Positions 12,994 through 27,500 of a DNA stretch of 64,000 nucleotides are shown here, in pieces. Under the pieces are notes generated by a model. That model worked only from the letters and a program-made list of their open reading frames with translations. It ran no database searches and was not told the origin of the DNA. The stretch lies in contig JAPDOI010001357.1 of assembly GCA_029168955.1 (NCBI GenBank), positions 124,001 to 188,000 of the forward strand, read 5' to 3'. Source of the stretch: Aplectana chamaeleonis (taxonomy: Eukaryota > Nematoda > Chromadorea > Rhabditida > Cosmocercidae). The translations under genes were made by a program, and so were the position numbers. Each line of letters opens with the position of its first letter. Within the stretch, counting starts at the first letter, position 1.

Positions 12994-13199
12994 TATAGTG
13001 GAGTCCACCAAGAGTGTCTCATTTACTTATAAATGAGAAGCGGTTGATCGAAGATCAATGAACATGAAACTCATTGCAGCACAACCGCTCTCGCTCAATC
13101 GGTATGGAGCGTGCTGGTATGGGATTCATGCACATTGATCCCCAGCCGACCGCTTCTTATTGATAAGTAAATGAGACACTCTTAGTGAACTCCACTATA
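12994..13199. mobile_element. Family D MITE (TA-type), second copy
   Basis: Same termini and interior as 7111-7312, in inverted orientation and with few differences. Confidence 0.85.
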
Positions 13200-13470
13200 C
13201 CTAAGGTCGCCTCAAAATTTTCTGTCTAGTAAATAGACGGGCCGCGGCCGACGATTGTGATTCGCGACCCAATCCCGGCCGATCGGTGGTATCGCAAACA
13301 CCGCACGGGTCACCCCAAATGATTGTGTCCCGTCCATTCACTGAACTAGATTTTGCGAAAGGACTATACATTGTGGTAGCTTGATGACTTTCACGTTGCC
13401 TCTGTGAACCATTCCAAAAGTGCTTTTAAAGCAAGAGAGTCGTTTTTAAAGGAGTAAAGCGTCTTATTTA

Positions 13471-13581
13471 AAAGGCATTATTCTATAACATGGACTAGTT
13501 GTCCGGCTGGATGAAGGGGTCCACAAACGATTTCATGGTCACAACAAACACTTACTGTGATACTTAAGAGAGGGATGATAC
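13471..13581. mobile_element. Family B remnant left of the nested A1 copy
   Basis: Matches 60225-60336, including the same internal deletion. A short stretch after the A1 element (about 14051-14068, 'gacgtcatttcagt') appears to be its continuation with a deletion. Confidence 0.7.
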
Positions 13582-13585
13582 TTAA

Positions 13586-14046
13586 AGACAGCATACACGC
13601 TCGTAAACGTGGTTGAGATAACTACGGAAATAGAGTGGTATGGCCCAGATTACAACGCCTACGCATTTTGAAGCGTCCAAAGCGACCCACAATGCCGTTA
13701 CAGGAGTAGCAAGTTTGGCCCTGCCCGTATTTGCACGCCCCCCTGTATTTGCCCTTTTCCTGCAACAAAAGGTTGCTGGTTCCTCTTCACCGTCGGTACT
13801 GTTGGTGGATTGCCTAACATGTGAACCACACACGTCACTGACGCCGAAGATGACCCAGCAACCCTGCGTTGGAGGGAAGTGCAAATACAGGGGGCGTGAA
13901 AATACGGGCGGCGCCAAACTTGCTACTCCTGTAACGGCATTGTGGATCGTTTTTGACGCTTCGAAATGCGTAGGCGTTGTAATCTGGGCCATACCATTCT
14001 ATTTCTATAGTTATCCCAATCACGTTTACGAGCGTGTATGCTGCCT
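13586..14046. mobile_element. Family A1 foldback MITE, nested in a family B remnant
   Basis: Same ends as the 1.5-kb copy, TTAA at 13582-13585 and 14047-14050. Left flank is family B sequence. The interior has palindromic blocks around 'caaatacagggggcg'. Confidence 0.85.
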
Positions 14047-14574
14047 TTAAGTTGACGTCATTTCAGTCAGCTGATAAGGTCGGTACAAACTGGCTTCTGG
14101 AGGATGGGCCTTGAGACATGGCTATCTCTCAAATTGGGTGGGGATATTCCTGAGAACGACGACGGAAGTTCCTTCGATACAACTGAGGAACTCCCCGGTA
14201 ATACGTCCCCTTTGGAGGATATGTGTCATCCTTCCCCCTCGAGAGAGGGATAACGACCAAATCAGGTCTGTTCTTCTCGGGAACTTCCCCACCAGTATGG
14301 GAGATCATGCGAATGTTCACGTGTTTTCAGGACCATTTCGCCAATTTTTTCTCATTCTATTGGCGATGTGAATCCTAAACTCATATTTTTTAACAGAAAG
14401 ACTAGAGGAAGACTGCGTAATAGCGAATTCCTCGTTTTCATTTTTCGGCTGTTTGCCGTCTTTCTGGATGAATTAATCGATGTTCAAGCTTCGTTATGTG
14501 CAATGTGAAAGCTCTTCTGTTCGGAAGGTTGACTGAAGCATCGCAACTTCTTTTTTTATCAAGAAAACGTTAAA

Positions 14575-15204
14575 GGCAGCATACACGCTCACAAAAATGG
14601 TTGAGATAACAGCATAAATTTAACCGCCTGGCCCCTACCATGCCGTCAACGGCGTTTGAAGCGCTAAAAACCATTCAGGTTGACAGAATTTGAGCATTCC
14701 CCTCTCAAATGCATGTGAAACCCCACCCCTACAAATAACAGAATGAAGAGTGAGGCATGTGGAAGCATTTGATAATTTAGAGCGATAGCACTATATAATG
14801 AGGGTCTACGAGAGAAACAGCTTGATTTCCCTGTGTATAACTTGCTTACATACCGATTAATTCCCATCCACTTTCAAGAAAGCCCATATACTCCGGCTGG
14901 CTTATAAAATGGAGCATTTCATCAGTAAGCAGACATGTTATATTCAGGTAAACCAAGCCGTTTCTCTCGTAGACTCTCATTTGCTAGGGCTATCACTCTA
15001 AGCTATCAAATGTTTTCACATGCCTCACTCTTCATTCTGTTATTCGTAGGGGTGGGGTTCCACAGGCTTTCGAGACGGGAATGCTCGAATTCTGTCAACC
15101 TGGATGGTTTTCAGCGCTTCAAACGCCGTTGACGACGTGGTAGGGGCCAGGCGGTCCTATTTATTCTGTTATCTCAACCATGTTTGTGAGCGTGTATGCT
15201 GCCT
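14575..15204. mobile_element. Family A2 foldback MITE (TTAA target)
   Basis: 630 bp, near-perfect foldback. Shares termini AGGCAGCATACACGCTCACA with A1 but has a different interior (around 'ggggtggggttccac'). TTAA flanks at 14571-14574 and 15205-15208. Confidence 0.88.
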
Positions 15205-15208
15205 TTAA

Positions 15209-18200
15209 TGATAGATCTGTAGGAATGAAGCATTTCGGATTAGGATGTTCTAGAAAATTCATGTTAATATGTGAATAGGACATAAATCGTTGTTCTCTCT
15301 TTTAAAAGCGATTAGCTGACGCAGCGAATCATGTTTCACAAATTTATGCAAAAGTTCGCTATGAATGATAACGTAGCGGGTCTTTGTTTGTGCATTCCAT
15401 TCCTTCCATATGCCCGTTACATATATTAGGTAGAAAGATATGCCTGCTGTTCTTCATAGGTCGTTACATAGTGTCCTAGATGCATTGATCTTTTGGAGAC
15501 ATTGATCATTGAAGCTCTTTCCGAAAAGCTGCAACATCATCCATTCGTTTCACTTTGCGTATCCTTCCGCATTTTGTGCATAGTGCTTATGGGTTAGAAG
15601 GTTTATGGCGTTTGGAGCATTTGTGTAGGTACTCCCATCCCTATTAAAGGTTTAACATCGCACGTAACATAACATATTCAACATCGCACGGGAATATTAT
15701 TCTTTGTTCTTCGGACCCTTCTTTCTATGTCAGCTAGGAAACAACCCGTGAAGTGTGAGCAGAAAATGGGCGAAAGTCATTTTGGCCGAAAATGGGCGGG
15801 ATTCCCAAAAACAACATTGTTAAAAATGTGTTTGGGAGGTAAACGATTCTGACAGTGAGTTCTCCAGGTTTTTCGGATATTCAATTTTTTCGGAACCTTG
15901 AATTATTCGATTTTTCAAATATTCGGTGATCTCTTCGTCACGACATGCAAATATTCGGTCAAATATTGAACAGTGTTCGTGAATTCGTGTAGGGCAGTGG
16001 GAATTAGCTCCACTGTCGAGTGATCCATCCGCGCCCGAAGTGAGTCGAATATTCTCCCTCTGCGGTCGGTAAATTGTTACCAGAGTTGTTTGGGAGGATG
16101 ACTTGATCATCTTTTCCCCGCCGCATTTCATTGTATACTAACACTTTAGTGAAAAAGTTCCCTCGTTACAACTGAGGAACTCTCTCGAAGGGTGTGAAGC
16201 GAACTTCCCACAACAGGTCTCTTCCCCCTCTTTTCCCAAATACCCGTGGTTGATTGGTTGATCAAAACTTATTTCCCCAAAAGTCGCTGCTTTCGTCAGT
16301 CCCCTGTCCTCAGAAAGCTGCAATAGGGACAAAGTTTATGAAATATGACATCAATAAGTAAAATTTTTTTTTCAAAAACTAGTCAGTCAATCTTGTTATA
16401 AAATCAGTCAGGGTTTCTATAAGTTGAGAGTATCGAGTTTACATTGGTCTAATCAAGTTACATAGAAGCTTGTTATCTTCCCTGAAATCTGGACAGACAC
16501 CCTGTCCTTGACAGTGAGCTCTGCCCTAATAAATTACGAATTGTTTTTTTTTTCATCAAGCTCGGGGGGAGGCATAGGGAGTCAACGTGATTCAGGCCTT
16601 ATTCGAAAAATTTATTCTGTCGATAATTCTTTCTATAAGGGGATTTTTGAATTAATCGTCCATCCGAGATGTTCCAAAAAATGAGATTCAAAGTATTTAC
16701 TCATTTGAAAATCAGGGTCGAATGCCCATGTCTAGTGTCAACAGAGCACCTCGGTCAACCATGCAGTAATGGGCTGGTTTAATAAAAAAAGGATCAATTA
16801 CGAATGTTTCACGGTAGAAGACACATTTCAAGGCAAACAAAAATGGTTTTTTCCACTTCAAAAATAAGGAAAATAGGGAATCGAGTAATTGACTGCTTAT
16901 AAAGCTTCGTTTAAGGTTAAGCTTTGGAACATTTCAAACATTGACTTAGAGAATGAGATACTGTGATGAAACTAGAAATTCACAGGTTTGTCAAATCTCC
17001 ATGTATCGTGCGAGTGATTGCTGATAGGTATTTATCGAGAGCTGGTTTCGTTTTTCGTAAGCGGGTAGACTTCCACCCTCGAAAGCACTAAGAAGCAAGG
17101 TGTTTTCAATACATAGGAACAAACGCTTTTGTTTTGTAGTTTTTTTGCTTCCGTAATGAAAACAGTAACCGAAAGAAGCATTTGATGATAAAAATGACAA
17201 ATCGATGTGCATGTCACTTTCAGGCGCTTTATGTTTACTTATCATGCTTGTAAAGTGAATCATGTAAACATTCTTCGGTTTATGTCTTAGTTGTCATCTT
17301 TGAACGAAATCATCGCACTGATTTATTATTATTCTGGAAGGAATTACTTCAGTTTTTGGTAAGCCGAGTCTTTTGTTACATAGGGGGCCCTAACCATGAT
17401 TTTTCATTACTATAGCAACGGTTTCATTCATGCAATGCTTCGAAATGCTTTTTATAGGAGACTCAATACTCTGTGAATTACGGAAAAATACTTCGACAGA
17501 CTGTATTCTTACTCGGAGCGAAACTTAGTGGTCTTCTCCCCCACTTTGCTCTTTCGCTGTCCGTTCTCCTAGGCCGGCCGTGAAAAGCCAATTGTGCTCT
17601 CTATGAAGTGGGGCGCCTTATATACCTACTCTGCGTTTGATTAGCACACGATCATTCGGAGAACATTATAATAACGTGGCCTATGAGGAGCGCGTGACAT
17701 TTTTATCGTTCAGGAAAGATGTCACATGGTCGAGCTGACCGCGAGTTGTGATCGAGGTCAATACCTCGAGTGTGGCAGTACATGCCCTCATTTACCGAAG
17801 TGATTACTACGGAATGGGCATAAATACCTGATACTCGGTTTATGCGGAGGTAGAACTCAGCGTATATGTTTTTCTTCTAATGTCTTTCGTGGCATGTAAA
17901 TGTAGATAGTATTGTGTTCATAGAAACTCAATCGTATGGGGATGATATTGCTTATAGAAAGCCTCTAGGAAAGCCGATATTGACCTTTTGGGGGTGCACA
18001 TACAAATTCAATACGAATTCAATGCGCGCGCGGTATAGCATCTTGATTCTCCACTTTGTACTTAGCGTGGCCTGTGTCTACATAATCTTTGAAGCGTGGA
18101 TAGCAGGTGTATGTGCACTGTGATTCGATTAGTCGTTTTTCCGAGAAACGTAGCTGACATCCCTCCTGTATGAACAGTTTTCAGCTTATGCACCTCAGAG

Positions 18201-18578
18201 ATGACGACGATACGAGCCAATGTAACATTAACTTGAATGACTCCCGTCATCTTCAACTTCATCCTCGACATGACTCGAAGCGATTCACACCAGGTTCGGC
18301 AACATACTGTAGTAGACTTGGTTTTGTACACACGATTCAATATTTCTTGTCGAAGGTATTAAGTGCCACTATCGCACAAAGATCTGCATTTTGATCTTCG
18401 CCAGTAGCGAGTGAGCAAGCTACATGTCTTCCAACATTACATTTGTGATGAAAGGCTTTCAGTGTCGTGGTGGAGGGCTGCGGCGCGGCGCTCGCTGCTG
18501 GAGAAATTGGAAATCTTGGTTGATGCTCTAGATTCCATGTTCTTCGTGTAAAAATTTTTCACTTTCAATAATCTGCAG
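15209..18578. other. Receptor upstream region, no gene seen
   Basis: Should contain the missing first exon(s) and promoter of the receptor, but I could not choose between candidates. 16145-16330 shares 'acaactgaggaactc' with 14180-14196. 17605-17645 shares 'ttatatacct' context with 19560-19590. Both are probably repeat fragments. Confidence 0.5.
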
Positions 18579-21500
18579 GTGATCCTTGTGTAGTTTGTGG
18601 AGATGCTGCTTCCGGCATACACTACGCTGTGGCAGCATGTAACGGCTGCAAGACGTTCTTCAGAAGAGTAGTTCTCGAGGTATACTTCATCTTCATACCT
18701 TTCAAACTACGGTTGTCACATGATCTACTCTCTAACAATAGGAGTATTTATAGTCGATTTTAGCTGGGGGTCATCAAGCTTTGCCGCAGATTGTTGTTGA
18801 TTTCTAATACCGTCATGCAATTCAGCGCTTATTTTTTACAGTCATTTATTGTGCTTGTCTGGGTCAAATTCCGGTCCGTAATTGCGTCTCGACACGCTTT
18901 GCGGCCGCACGCGCTCGAGTCAGCCGAGTTTCCACCGCCAAAGCCGACTCGATATGGCTTTTTCATACAGTTTTCTTCGATTTTGTCTAGTTTCCAGTTT
19001 CTAAAACCCACCTAGTGTCAACAGATCGGCGGCTGCGGCGCTGGAAACTCTTTCGATTCGAATGCGCGCGGCCGCAAAGCGTGCCGAGACGCAATTGCGG
19101 ACCGGAATTTCACCCAGATAAGCACAATACTAGTCACACATACTCAGCCAGGAAAGAGAGAAGCCCCGATTTGCAGTGCTTTTCGGCCTACCGTGTTCCA
19201 ATTTTGGGCTTAGGAAAACGCCTGAGGATCCGCCAAATATTCGATAATACCCGGTATGGGTGGTCCAGAAAAGGGTGAGCGAATTCCCGATATCCCGATT
19301 TCCAATGTGTTTTGGCGTTCCACTTTGAACTTTGCGAAGTTGGAGAGATGGTTCCGCTCTCCAACTTCCGATATTTTGAAAGAACGATTTCCTCTCATCT
19401 CTGCTTCTTATGCTACTCACGCACGGGAGGTGTCACTTTCCACCCCTCACTATAAGTCAATTCGGACATCTCCTCAGCGGGCAGAAATCTTCCAGGAAGT
19501 GGCTCGAATTTGCATTTGAGGAGCTGCCCCTAAAGGCTGTGCTTTCTGTGAGATAGGGCGCTTTATATACCTGCTATGCATCTGATGAGGCATGCTAGGA
19601 GATGCACGGTTTTCCACAATGTCGTCCGAGCCGCTTCGCTGTCAGGTAGAATGCGTGTTGGTGTCAAATTTAACACCTCAACTGTTTCAGCACGTGCTCT
19701 GATTTGGCGGAGATTACGGCCATGTGCTCTTGGAAGAGGACGTGACCGTAATGTCTTCCCAACCACTTTGCAGATGGTGAATTGCTGTGGTCGAGTCGCG
19801 CGCCCCGCTCAACACGTGAGTATCGTGAATGAGGCTTCAAGATGACATAAAAATGTAGTTTTTCGTAAACATGGCGCGGTTTCATCATCCGAAAGCGATG
19901 GGTTACAACTGAATTGTTCAAGAGATATTGAGCATTGGATGCTTTTGCATCCCACAATTTTTTTGCTTCTGCCAGAGTTACTGTGTAATTTATCGATTTA
20001 TGGGGGAAGTCTCCCTTTTCTGGCTTTGATCTCTTGTTTCCTTATTTCCTAACTGGTGTGCACACCCAAGCCTCTATGCGGCGTACTTGTGGGCATTTAC
20101 CCATGGACGCGAAAATGCGCACTCTACGGATTGCACACGTGGGCAGTGGTTGTGACAGCCGGGTATCAACTGCTCATGACAGACCGATAGAATTTCCGTT
20201 CATTCTTACACATACACGGACACTCATCCAACACACACATGCGCACAGAGTAAGGCGATTATATATCGTAGGATAAAGTCCCTATTAACCCTTTGGTGAG
20301 GTCTCACTCTTCAAATTGGTTTTTAGAATCGAACTTACTCATGCAAGAACAACGGCGATTGCATCATAGACAAGAATATGCGTTGTTCGTGCAGGCATTG
20401 TCGGTTCAAGAAATGTGTTCGGGTTGGGATGGACCGAAGTGGTAGGTGTGTTGGTGACTTGTTCGCGATTGAAGGGAGAAATGCGAGTTTAAAGGCATCA
20501 TGCTCGCTGAAAACCATTTCCAATTTTCTGTGTACAATCAAACAATTTGGGCTAGCTGACATCACCCACGAAACTTGAGGATCTGAAAATGCGCACCTTA
20601 AAAGATATGACCACCTAAAAACTGCTGTGTGGTCGATCATCTACATATCACTGTTTCATAGAATGTCAAACAACACAAAAAACACGGCACAAACCCCGCA
20701 TACAGAAAAACTTTGAAAAAGATTTTCGCGCTGAATTCGTTTGCAATTTAGCGGTGTATTCAAACTGACCTTTCCTTACAAACAAATGATTTTTCTTCAA
20801 AATTTCAGGGGCTCTTTCGACGTTTCCGTTCACTAGAGAGGCCGAGCTATACAAAAACATGAAAAAATTGCGTTGTTTTCTGCGCGGATGATGCCTTTAA
20901 CGCTGAATCTCGATGTGAAGCTTTCTGCTAGATGTGTATAAATGTGTGTCTTTCGCAGAATTGAATGTGGAGCGTCGACGGAAGAGGAAAACCCGTCGAG
21001 ATGCTGAGCATGGCGATGACCTTAACGAGCTCAAAATCACCGATCCCTTAATTGAATTACTAATCGACAAGGAGGCAAAGTGAGCGACTGCTTGTATTCT
21101 CAGATTTTTATTCTCAGGCTAAGTATTATATTTCACGTCGGTTCGAGAGGGGTTCGTAAACTTATCAGAATTTCTGAATCGCCGGGGATCGCGGTAACTC
21201 AGAAAGTCATAGTATTCAGCTTTTCCAATATCAAGTTTGTTCGCGAAATCTAAAAGACGATAGAAGACGATCACTATTATCGTACTTCAACGCGTTGCAC
21301 GTTTTTTTGCTGCGTCGCGGCTCACTTAGTTTTTGTCACGAACAATACATCCGGAATAATTAGATACATACTATGCTGATACTTTTGAGGAGCTCATTCA
21401 TTGTTTCAGGTACCAAATTTTACTGTCGTCCTCCATAATGCCAATCCATACCTCTTTGCGCGAAGCGATTGGAAGTGGATACAAGGCTTTTGATGATGTA

Positions 21501-24500
21501 GAAAAGGTGTGTTTTATCAAACATTTATCTGATTTTTCTAAATTCACCAGGTGGGAAAAGGAAGAGAAAAGTCTTCAGGATTCCAACATTCATCATTTCA
21601 ACATGCTATTTAGAAAAGTATTTCCGTGCTATAGTATATCATCCTAATTTAGTATGCGGCGAATCCGATGCCGGTTGGAATGTCAACGAATTTCTCCTAT
21701 TGGCGGGCGAAAATTCTGTCAGTGCTTGTTGAATGGGCAAAGTCTTTTGAGGTAAGTTTCTCACTCATCATAAGGTGTATTTGATCTTAAGCCGTAGACA
21801 TGTTGAAACTTCTCCCAGCTTTTAGAGGTTTATTCTCATTACTAAACCGTCCTCTTTATGAGACATACTAATTTTCCGTTAAAGGCTGAAGTGCAATTTC
21901 CGCGTGGTATTTTTTGATAATCTTATTTTTAGTGAATGCTCTGCAGATTTTCTTAGCTTTCTACTTTACTAGTTCTTCCTTTGTTACCCATCCTTCAGCT
22001 CTGAGAGGTGAACCATAATTCATTCATTGTGGACGTCATTGTGGACGGCATGGAACATTCCGGAGAAAACGCAAAAGTGCATTAGATGCAGCTTTTTCCA
22101 ACATTGGCTGGGTACGCCGACATCCCCATGGACATGTTTTTTGTGCTGCGCACTTTTTAGGTATTTCTTATTTCGGCGATACCATGCTTCCAAGCAAATA
22201 TCGTCGAAGAATTAGTGGAAAAAGGCTTGTGTAAAGGCTGGTCCAAAAAGTACTACACCATGAGATTTCTCGGAAAATCGCATGTTTCCATGCGAAAACT
22301 GACGTGTTTGTCAAAACAACCCTAGCAAATTTTGAAAAGTCCTTAGGAGTCCTTTATACTTCCGCCGCCGAGTGGTGCGGCAAAGTGCATTTATATAATA
22401 TTGATCGTGCCGCGTTGCGTGATGAATATCATAGAATTGCACTTGCAGCGCCGCTCGGCTGCGGAAGTATAAAGGACTCCTTAGACATTGCTTATACTCG
22501 CGCCGCCGAGCGGCGCGGCGGAGGGCAATCCTAAATGTCGATCGTGTCTCACCGCTTGATTAATGCACTGTGCCGCATCGCTCGGCGGATGCAGTGTGCC
22601 GCACCGCTCGGCGGCTGGACTATAAGGCGTCGTTTAGGCATCTTTCATAGTCGTCATCGCAAGCGCGGTATGCGCTGGAAGCGTAGTGGACTACGAAAGT
22701 CTCCACCGCACGGCACGCCCGTGGCGTCAATCCAGCACCGTCGCCGAGCGGCGCAGCTGAATGCATTCGTTCAATATCAGCCTTGACGCGCCTCGTGATC
22801 AATATCACAGAAATGCACTGTATCGCGCCGCTCGGTGCCGAGAGTAAAGATGACATTCGGAACGCAAACGCCTTATGGATTTTGCCGAGTTTTTGTGACG
22901 ACCTCATGTTTAGATGTTTAATCGACTCGCTTTGGACGATCAAATTCGGTTAGTCGTGCATTCTTCATTCTCCAACTTGGTACTGGCAGAAGCATTCAAT
23001 ACACCGGAGAAATACACAGACCGCATTGTTTTCCCGGATGGTCTCAGCGGGTATGTGACTCTTAATTCTGAAAAGCCAGGTTTCTGTTAACGGCAGCGTT
23101 CACGATAAACTCTGGAAATGGGTTCATTTATGTTTGGTTTGACGCAGGCTCAGGCGTACGGTGTGACGATCATAGAGGGGGGCCGCAGCCTTAGGCGCCG
23201 GGTGGGGCGAGGGCCGCAGGTCCCCGGTGCGTCATCTTGCCAAAATTTTCTCTCCTACCGTACCGAGCAATTTTTTCTCAAAAACGGCGATTTGCGGCAA
23301 TTTTGCTCGCATAAAGCGCCGCATAGCCATATCTTGTTTCAGAGTCCTACGACTTTAGTTTTGATGTCATTTTTAAACAACTCTCAATGAGTACCATACA
23401 ATAGTGATACGAAGTAACTGAGTCAATACCCGGAATCAATCAAAGCAGTTGACGATGAGTGTGTTATTTGGGGCGCTGAAAAATCGGAAAACCGCTGTCT
23501 GGACTTTGACGTCTGGAGAGGTCGAAAAAATATTTCTTCTGGATAGGGCTGCTGTAGTGTCTGTTCTGAAGAGTACCTTCAAAAAAGCTGTTGGCAGAGT
23601 CTCAGGTCTATACGACCATTTTGAGTCGATTACGGCCGGTGTGACTTGACCTATAACGTCCGTTTCCGCTGAAAAATCGTTTGGAAGCATTTATCGGAAA
23701 AGATCGCCCAAATTGGTTCACACAAAGGGTTAAAGTCACATTCTCGATGGGAGGGGTCCGCACCGGATCCAAAACTGGAGGAGGGAGGGCCGCACCTCTC
23801 ACGAGCCTATCATACCGCAACGCCTTACCCTGGTTTGAAGGTTAACTTCACTCAGGTCTCTATACCGCTCAAGCCTGTATAGCGCTATGCCGTCACTCCC
23901 GTTACATTTGAATTGTGGGTTTTCGACAAGGTAGTTGAGTTGTACGCAAAACTGTTGGACAGTGACAGGACTGGGATTCGACAAGACTCTTATTTGCTTA
24001 CCATCGCTTTTCGGCTTGCCCCCACCTAACCCTCGTGTTTTCTATCTTCTGCCGAAAAAATCCTGTTAGCCTACCGTGAACGCTTCCTTTGAAGCCCTTC
24101 GGCTTTCTTTCACCAATGAAGGACAAAACCCTAGGTTATTTAGGATACTGTTGCAGATTCCGAAGTCCATCTGCAAACACGCTAAGAGAACGTAGTGGAT
24201 TGATTCCGACTGTTGTGGCCGTTATCAACAATATCCTTGTTCCTATACGGCGAATGAAAATGACAAAAATTGAATATTTATTGCTCCAAGCAATTCTGTT
24301 CTACGATCCAGGTGGGAAAGGCTTCCTACGCTTTGACTTGATTTTTTCAAGAACATGTTTCGTTCTTACATACATTTCAGAGTGTCTATCCCTATCTGAC
24401 GGTGCACAACAATTGATAGCGGCTAAGCGACATCGCTTACTCGACTCCCTGCGCCGGCATTTGGATGCTAAGTTGAGAGATTCCGCTGAAAGTGCTGCTC

Positions 24501-27500
24501 GATTCGCCGAAATCCTTTTGAGAATAAGCAATGTCCAGGTAAATAAAAAAAAAGATGGCCGGCGAAACATTTCAAGCTATTTTTTGGCGCGAATTCAGAC
24601 TCGCCTGCATGCTACAGATTCCCCAGCGTGCCCACACTGCTCACTCACGCCAAGACCTCGATTTTTTGTCGTAGTTAAAAAAACAAGATTCTTTCTATTT
24701 TAGCTGGAACAATCACACTAAATGCAATTTAAAGTGCTGGTGGGCAAGGATTACGCACCTCATGCTGCTGTAATATTGCGCATTGGCAATGACATTTCCC
24801 ATTTCCGAACCCGACTGGATAGATTGGCCGAGCGTGCTGTCCACTGCGCCGATTAGCTATGGAGCGCGAGGTCTAATATGTGATAAATTCGGCGTTTCAT
24901 CACAGATCGAGGTTTTTCAAGGGTACGTCGACTTTTTTATTGAAAAGGGATATTTCTAATCAAAAATGTGGGAAATACAAAAGTGGTTCTTTGCGCGTAC
25001 GATTCTTCTGATTCTGAAGGAAAAGATAGCCTGCTTCCAATAGTATAGCGACTTTTCTTTTCAGATTTAATAAAAATAAATCTAGGGTTCCCAATAGGAG
25101 CTACTGTCAGCAACTCTGACAGGGAAACCACTATCAGCCAAGGTGATCATTCCAAATGCAATGTACATTTCTAGAAAAATTTTCGGAATTAGGACCCAAA
25201 TATGCCTATAGGAGCTGCCTACGATAGCTTTTAGCAAAGTTATAGGCGTTTTTCCCTGATTACCGTACCTATCGTACCTTCCAAAATGCGCAGTAATCTT
25301 TCGAAAATCTGGAACCGTACCTTTTAATCGTGTTCAGCGCCCAAAGCAATCATCTGGGCAAAGTTCGGGTGAAAGCACATTTTCCGATTTTTGAATGGGG
25401 TAATAGCGTTTTCGACTTGTACGGATTGTTGTTTGAGCGTTTAGCTTCTACCAATTAAGGGGATCTGAAGGCGTTTGGAAAAATTGTTCCAGATGTGGCT
25501 TGAAATTCTCCAAACGGAGTTATTTGGTGTACTGATTACGATTCCGACGTTGATTTGTCGATTTTCCAAAGTTTTCGACTGAATTCGATCAAAGGTTCTC
25601 ATCGGAAAAATTTGGGGGCGAAATGCAACTTTTTAAGATTTCAGGAGTGCTACGATAAATGTGGCTCAAACTGTTTGTCTGGTGGTTATTTGGAGCGCTT
25701 AAAGACACAGTCCAACCCCAGAGGTAAAACTTGATATTATAGTCTGCCTAATGTCCATAGCAACCCTGCAAAGCGCGAGATCTCAATACGATGAACAAAG
25801 TGAGAAACTACAGGAAAAAAGCCGGCCCCGCCCCAATAACCTTAAAACACAATCAAGCGTTTCGCCCGAATAGGGAACCAAAATCTTTGCAAACGGAAAA
25901 ATTGGTTTGTGTGGCAATTGTTCGAAGGCAAAATGTTCAATAGCAGAGCTCTTGGTTTCCCTTCCGAGGCGTTGTGTGCGGTTAAGCCTAGTTTTGACTG
26001 CAAGTGGTCGCTGCGGCCATGCGAGGGACAACTGTTCCCTTTTCATCGCGCGTAATGGAAAGACGCTCCAATTGTGATCGCTTCGTGGCAAACGTCCTTC
26101 ATTGCTGGGTCGCGGCGACGAAATCCTATGTCTTACTGCATCGCTGCTTGAAGAGCGATTCTCAATGGTCGCTGACCATCGCTCCATCGCGGCCAAAATG
26201 GCAGCGATGGAGCGATTGCCTGCGAATGACACGTTTCGTATAGTCAACGTTGTTCCTTTTACATGACAAGATGAGTGTTTGCGAGTCGAAACGCGTTATT
26301 GATGAATACCAGCCATTAATTTCACTGATTGATTGAATTTCTTCTATCATCCGTGGGCCTAGGCACTGTGAACAGAATCGCTGCCGCTGCTTCATCGCTG
26401 CAGCAGCGGGTGCGAAATCGCTGCGATGAAAACCAGCAGCGATGCAGTCAAAACTAGGCTTTAGGCTTTTGAATATTGTGGGCGGGGCCGAAATTTTCCC
26501 TGTAGTTTCTTACCTATTTGAGCGAATTGAGATCTCACGCCTGGCATGGTTGCTATTCACGGTGAGCGGACTAAAATATTAAATTTCACCCTTGAGATTC
26601 GACTGTGTCTTTGACACGAATCTGAAGTCCGTTTGTCCATTGTCTGAAGCCTACGGTAAACTACGGTGGGCATATGGTAGTCAGTCTCAGATTTGACACA
26701 AAATTTCTAATTGGGGGTTATTCGGGGTGCTGAATACAAATTAGATGTCCATTTGCCGATTTTCGAATTATTGAGGTAGGTTTTGCTTCTTTAACGCTTG
26801 AGAGACCGCGTGTCCACATTGCGCACCCATGACATGAACTCGATTTTTTCGTTTTACTCCAAGAAAATAGGTTTCATTTTAATGATTGCCTTAACATCCA
26901 TGCTTAAAACAGCTTGCATAACTGGTATGCAGATACTAGAGTGTTGGAACGAATAATATCGACTTTTTCGAATAAATCTAATTTTCTTTTCATCTTCGGA
27001 ATGGTTTCAATAGCTTTCATTCTCATACGTTACGGTGAGTGGAAGGTTCTCATATTTCATAGAAAAAGTAAGATTCCGCCCATTCATTAAAATGCCAAGC
27101 TTAATTAAGTGAGTTTTTTATTCGAATATTCGAATAATCGAATAAATTGTAGTAGCGCTTCTGTGATTGGATAGAATTTCACTTTTTCATCAACTATAGT
27201 AACCTTGCCCCTCACGTAATGTTTGAAACCAAGGACAGTTAAAACCTTAGCGGCACTTAGGAAATATTCGAATTAAGCGGAAAATCGAAATTATTCGCTC
27301 CAACACTCTAGCAGATACTAAGTCCCATATACCTCCTGTTGACTTAATCATTTACAGCAAAAATTTAGTTTGAAAACTCACTGAATTGATTGGCCGTGGA
27401 GCGCACCGGTCGGTTACGTAGATTCGCCCTGGAGCAGGCGGTCTCTTACGTGTTTATGGCATGGCACCCACTGCCTACAGTAAACCTCAGAATTTCAACA

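Noticed and set aside
13582..14050. 136-codon frames on both strands
   Set aside because: Mirror-image frames produced by the A1 foldback; the two proteins share the same segments because the DNA is palindromic.
18437..18578. Receptor start exon beginning at ATG 18449
   Set aside because: A short exon with a weak GTGGTG donor would be phase-compatible, but nothing else supports it.
21552..21650. Additional receptor exon after the 21410-21506 exon
   Set aside because: An AG precedes GTGGGAAAAG, but the 21410-21506 exon joins directly in phase to 21653-21751, giving a continuous LBD without it.
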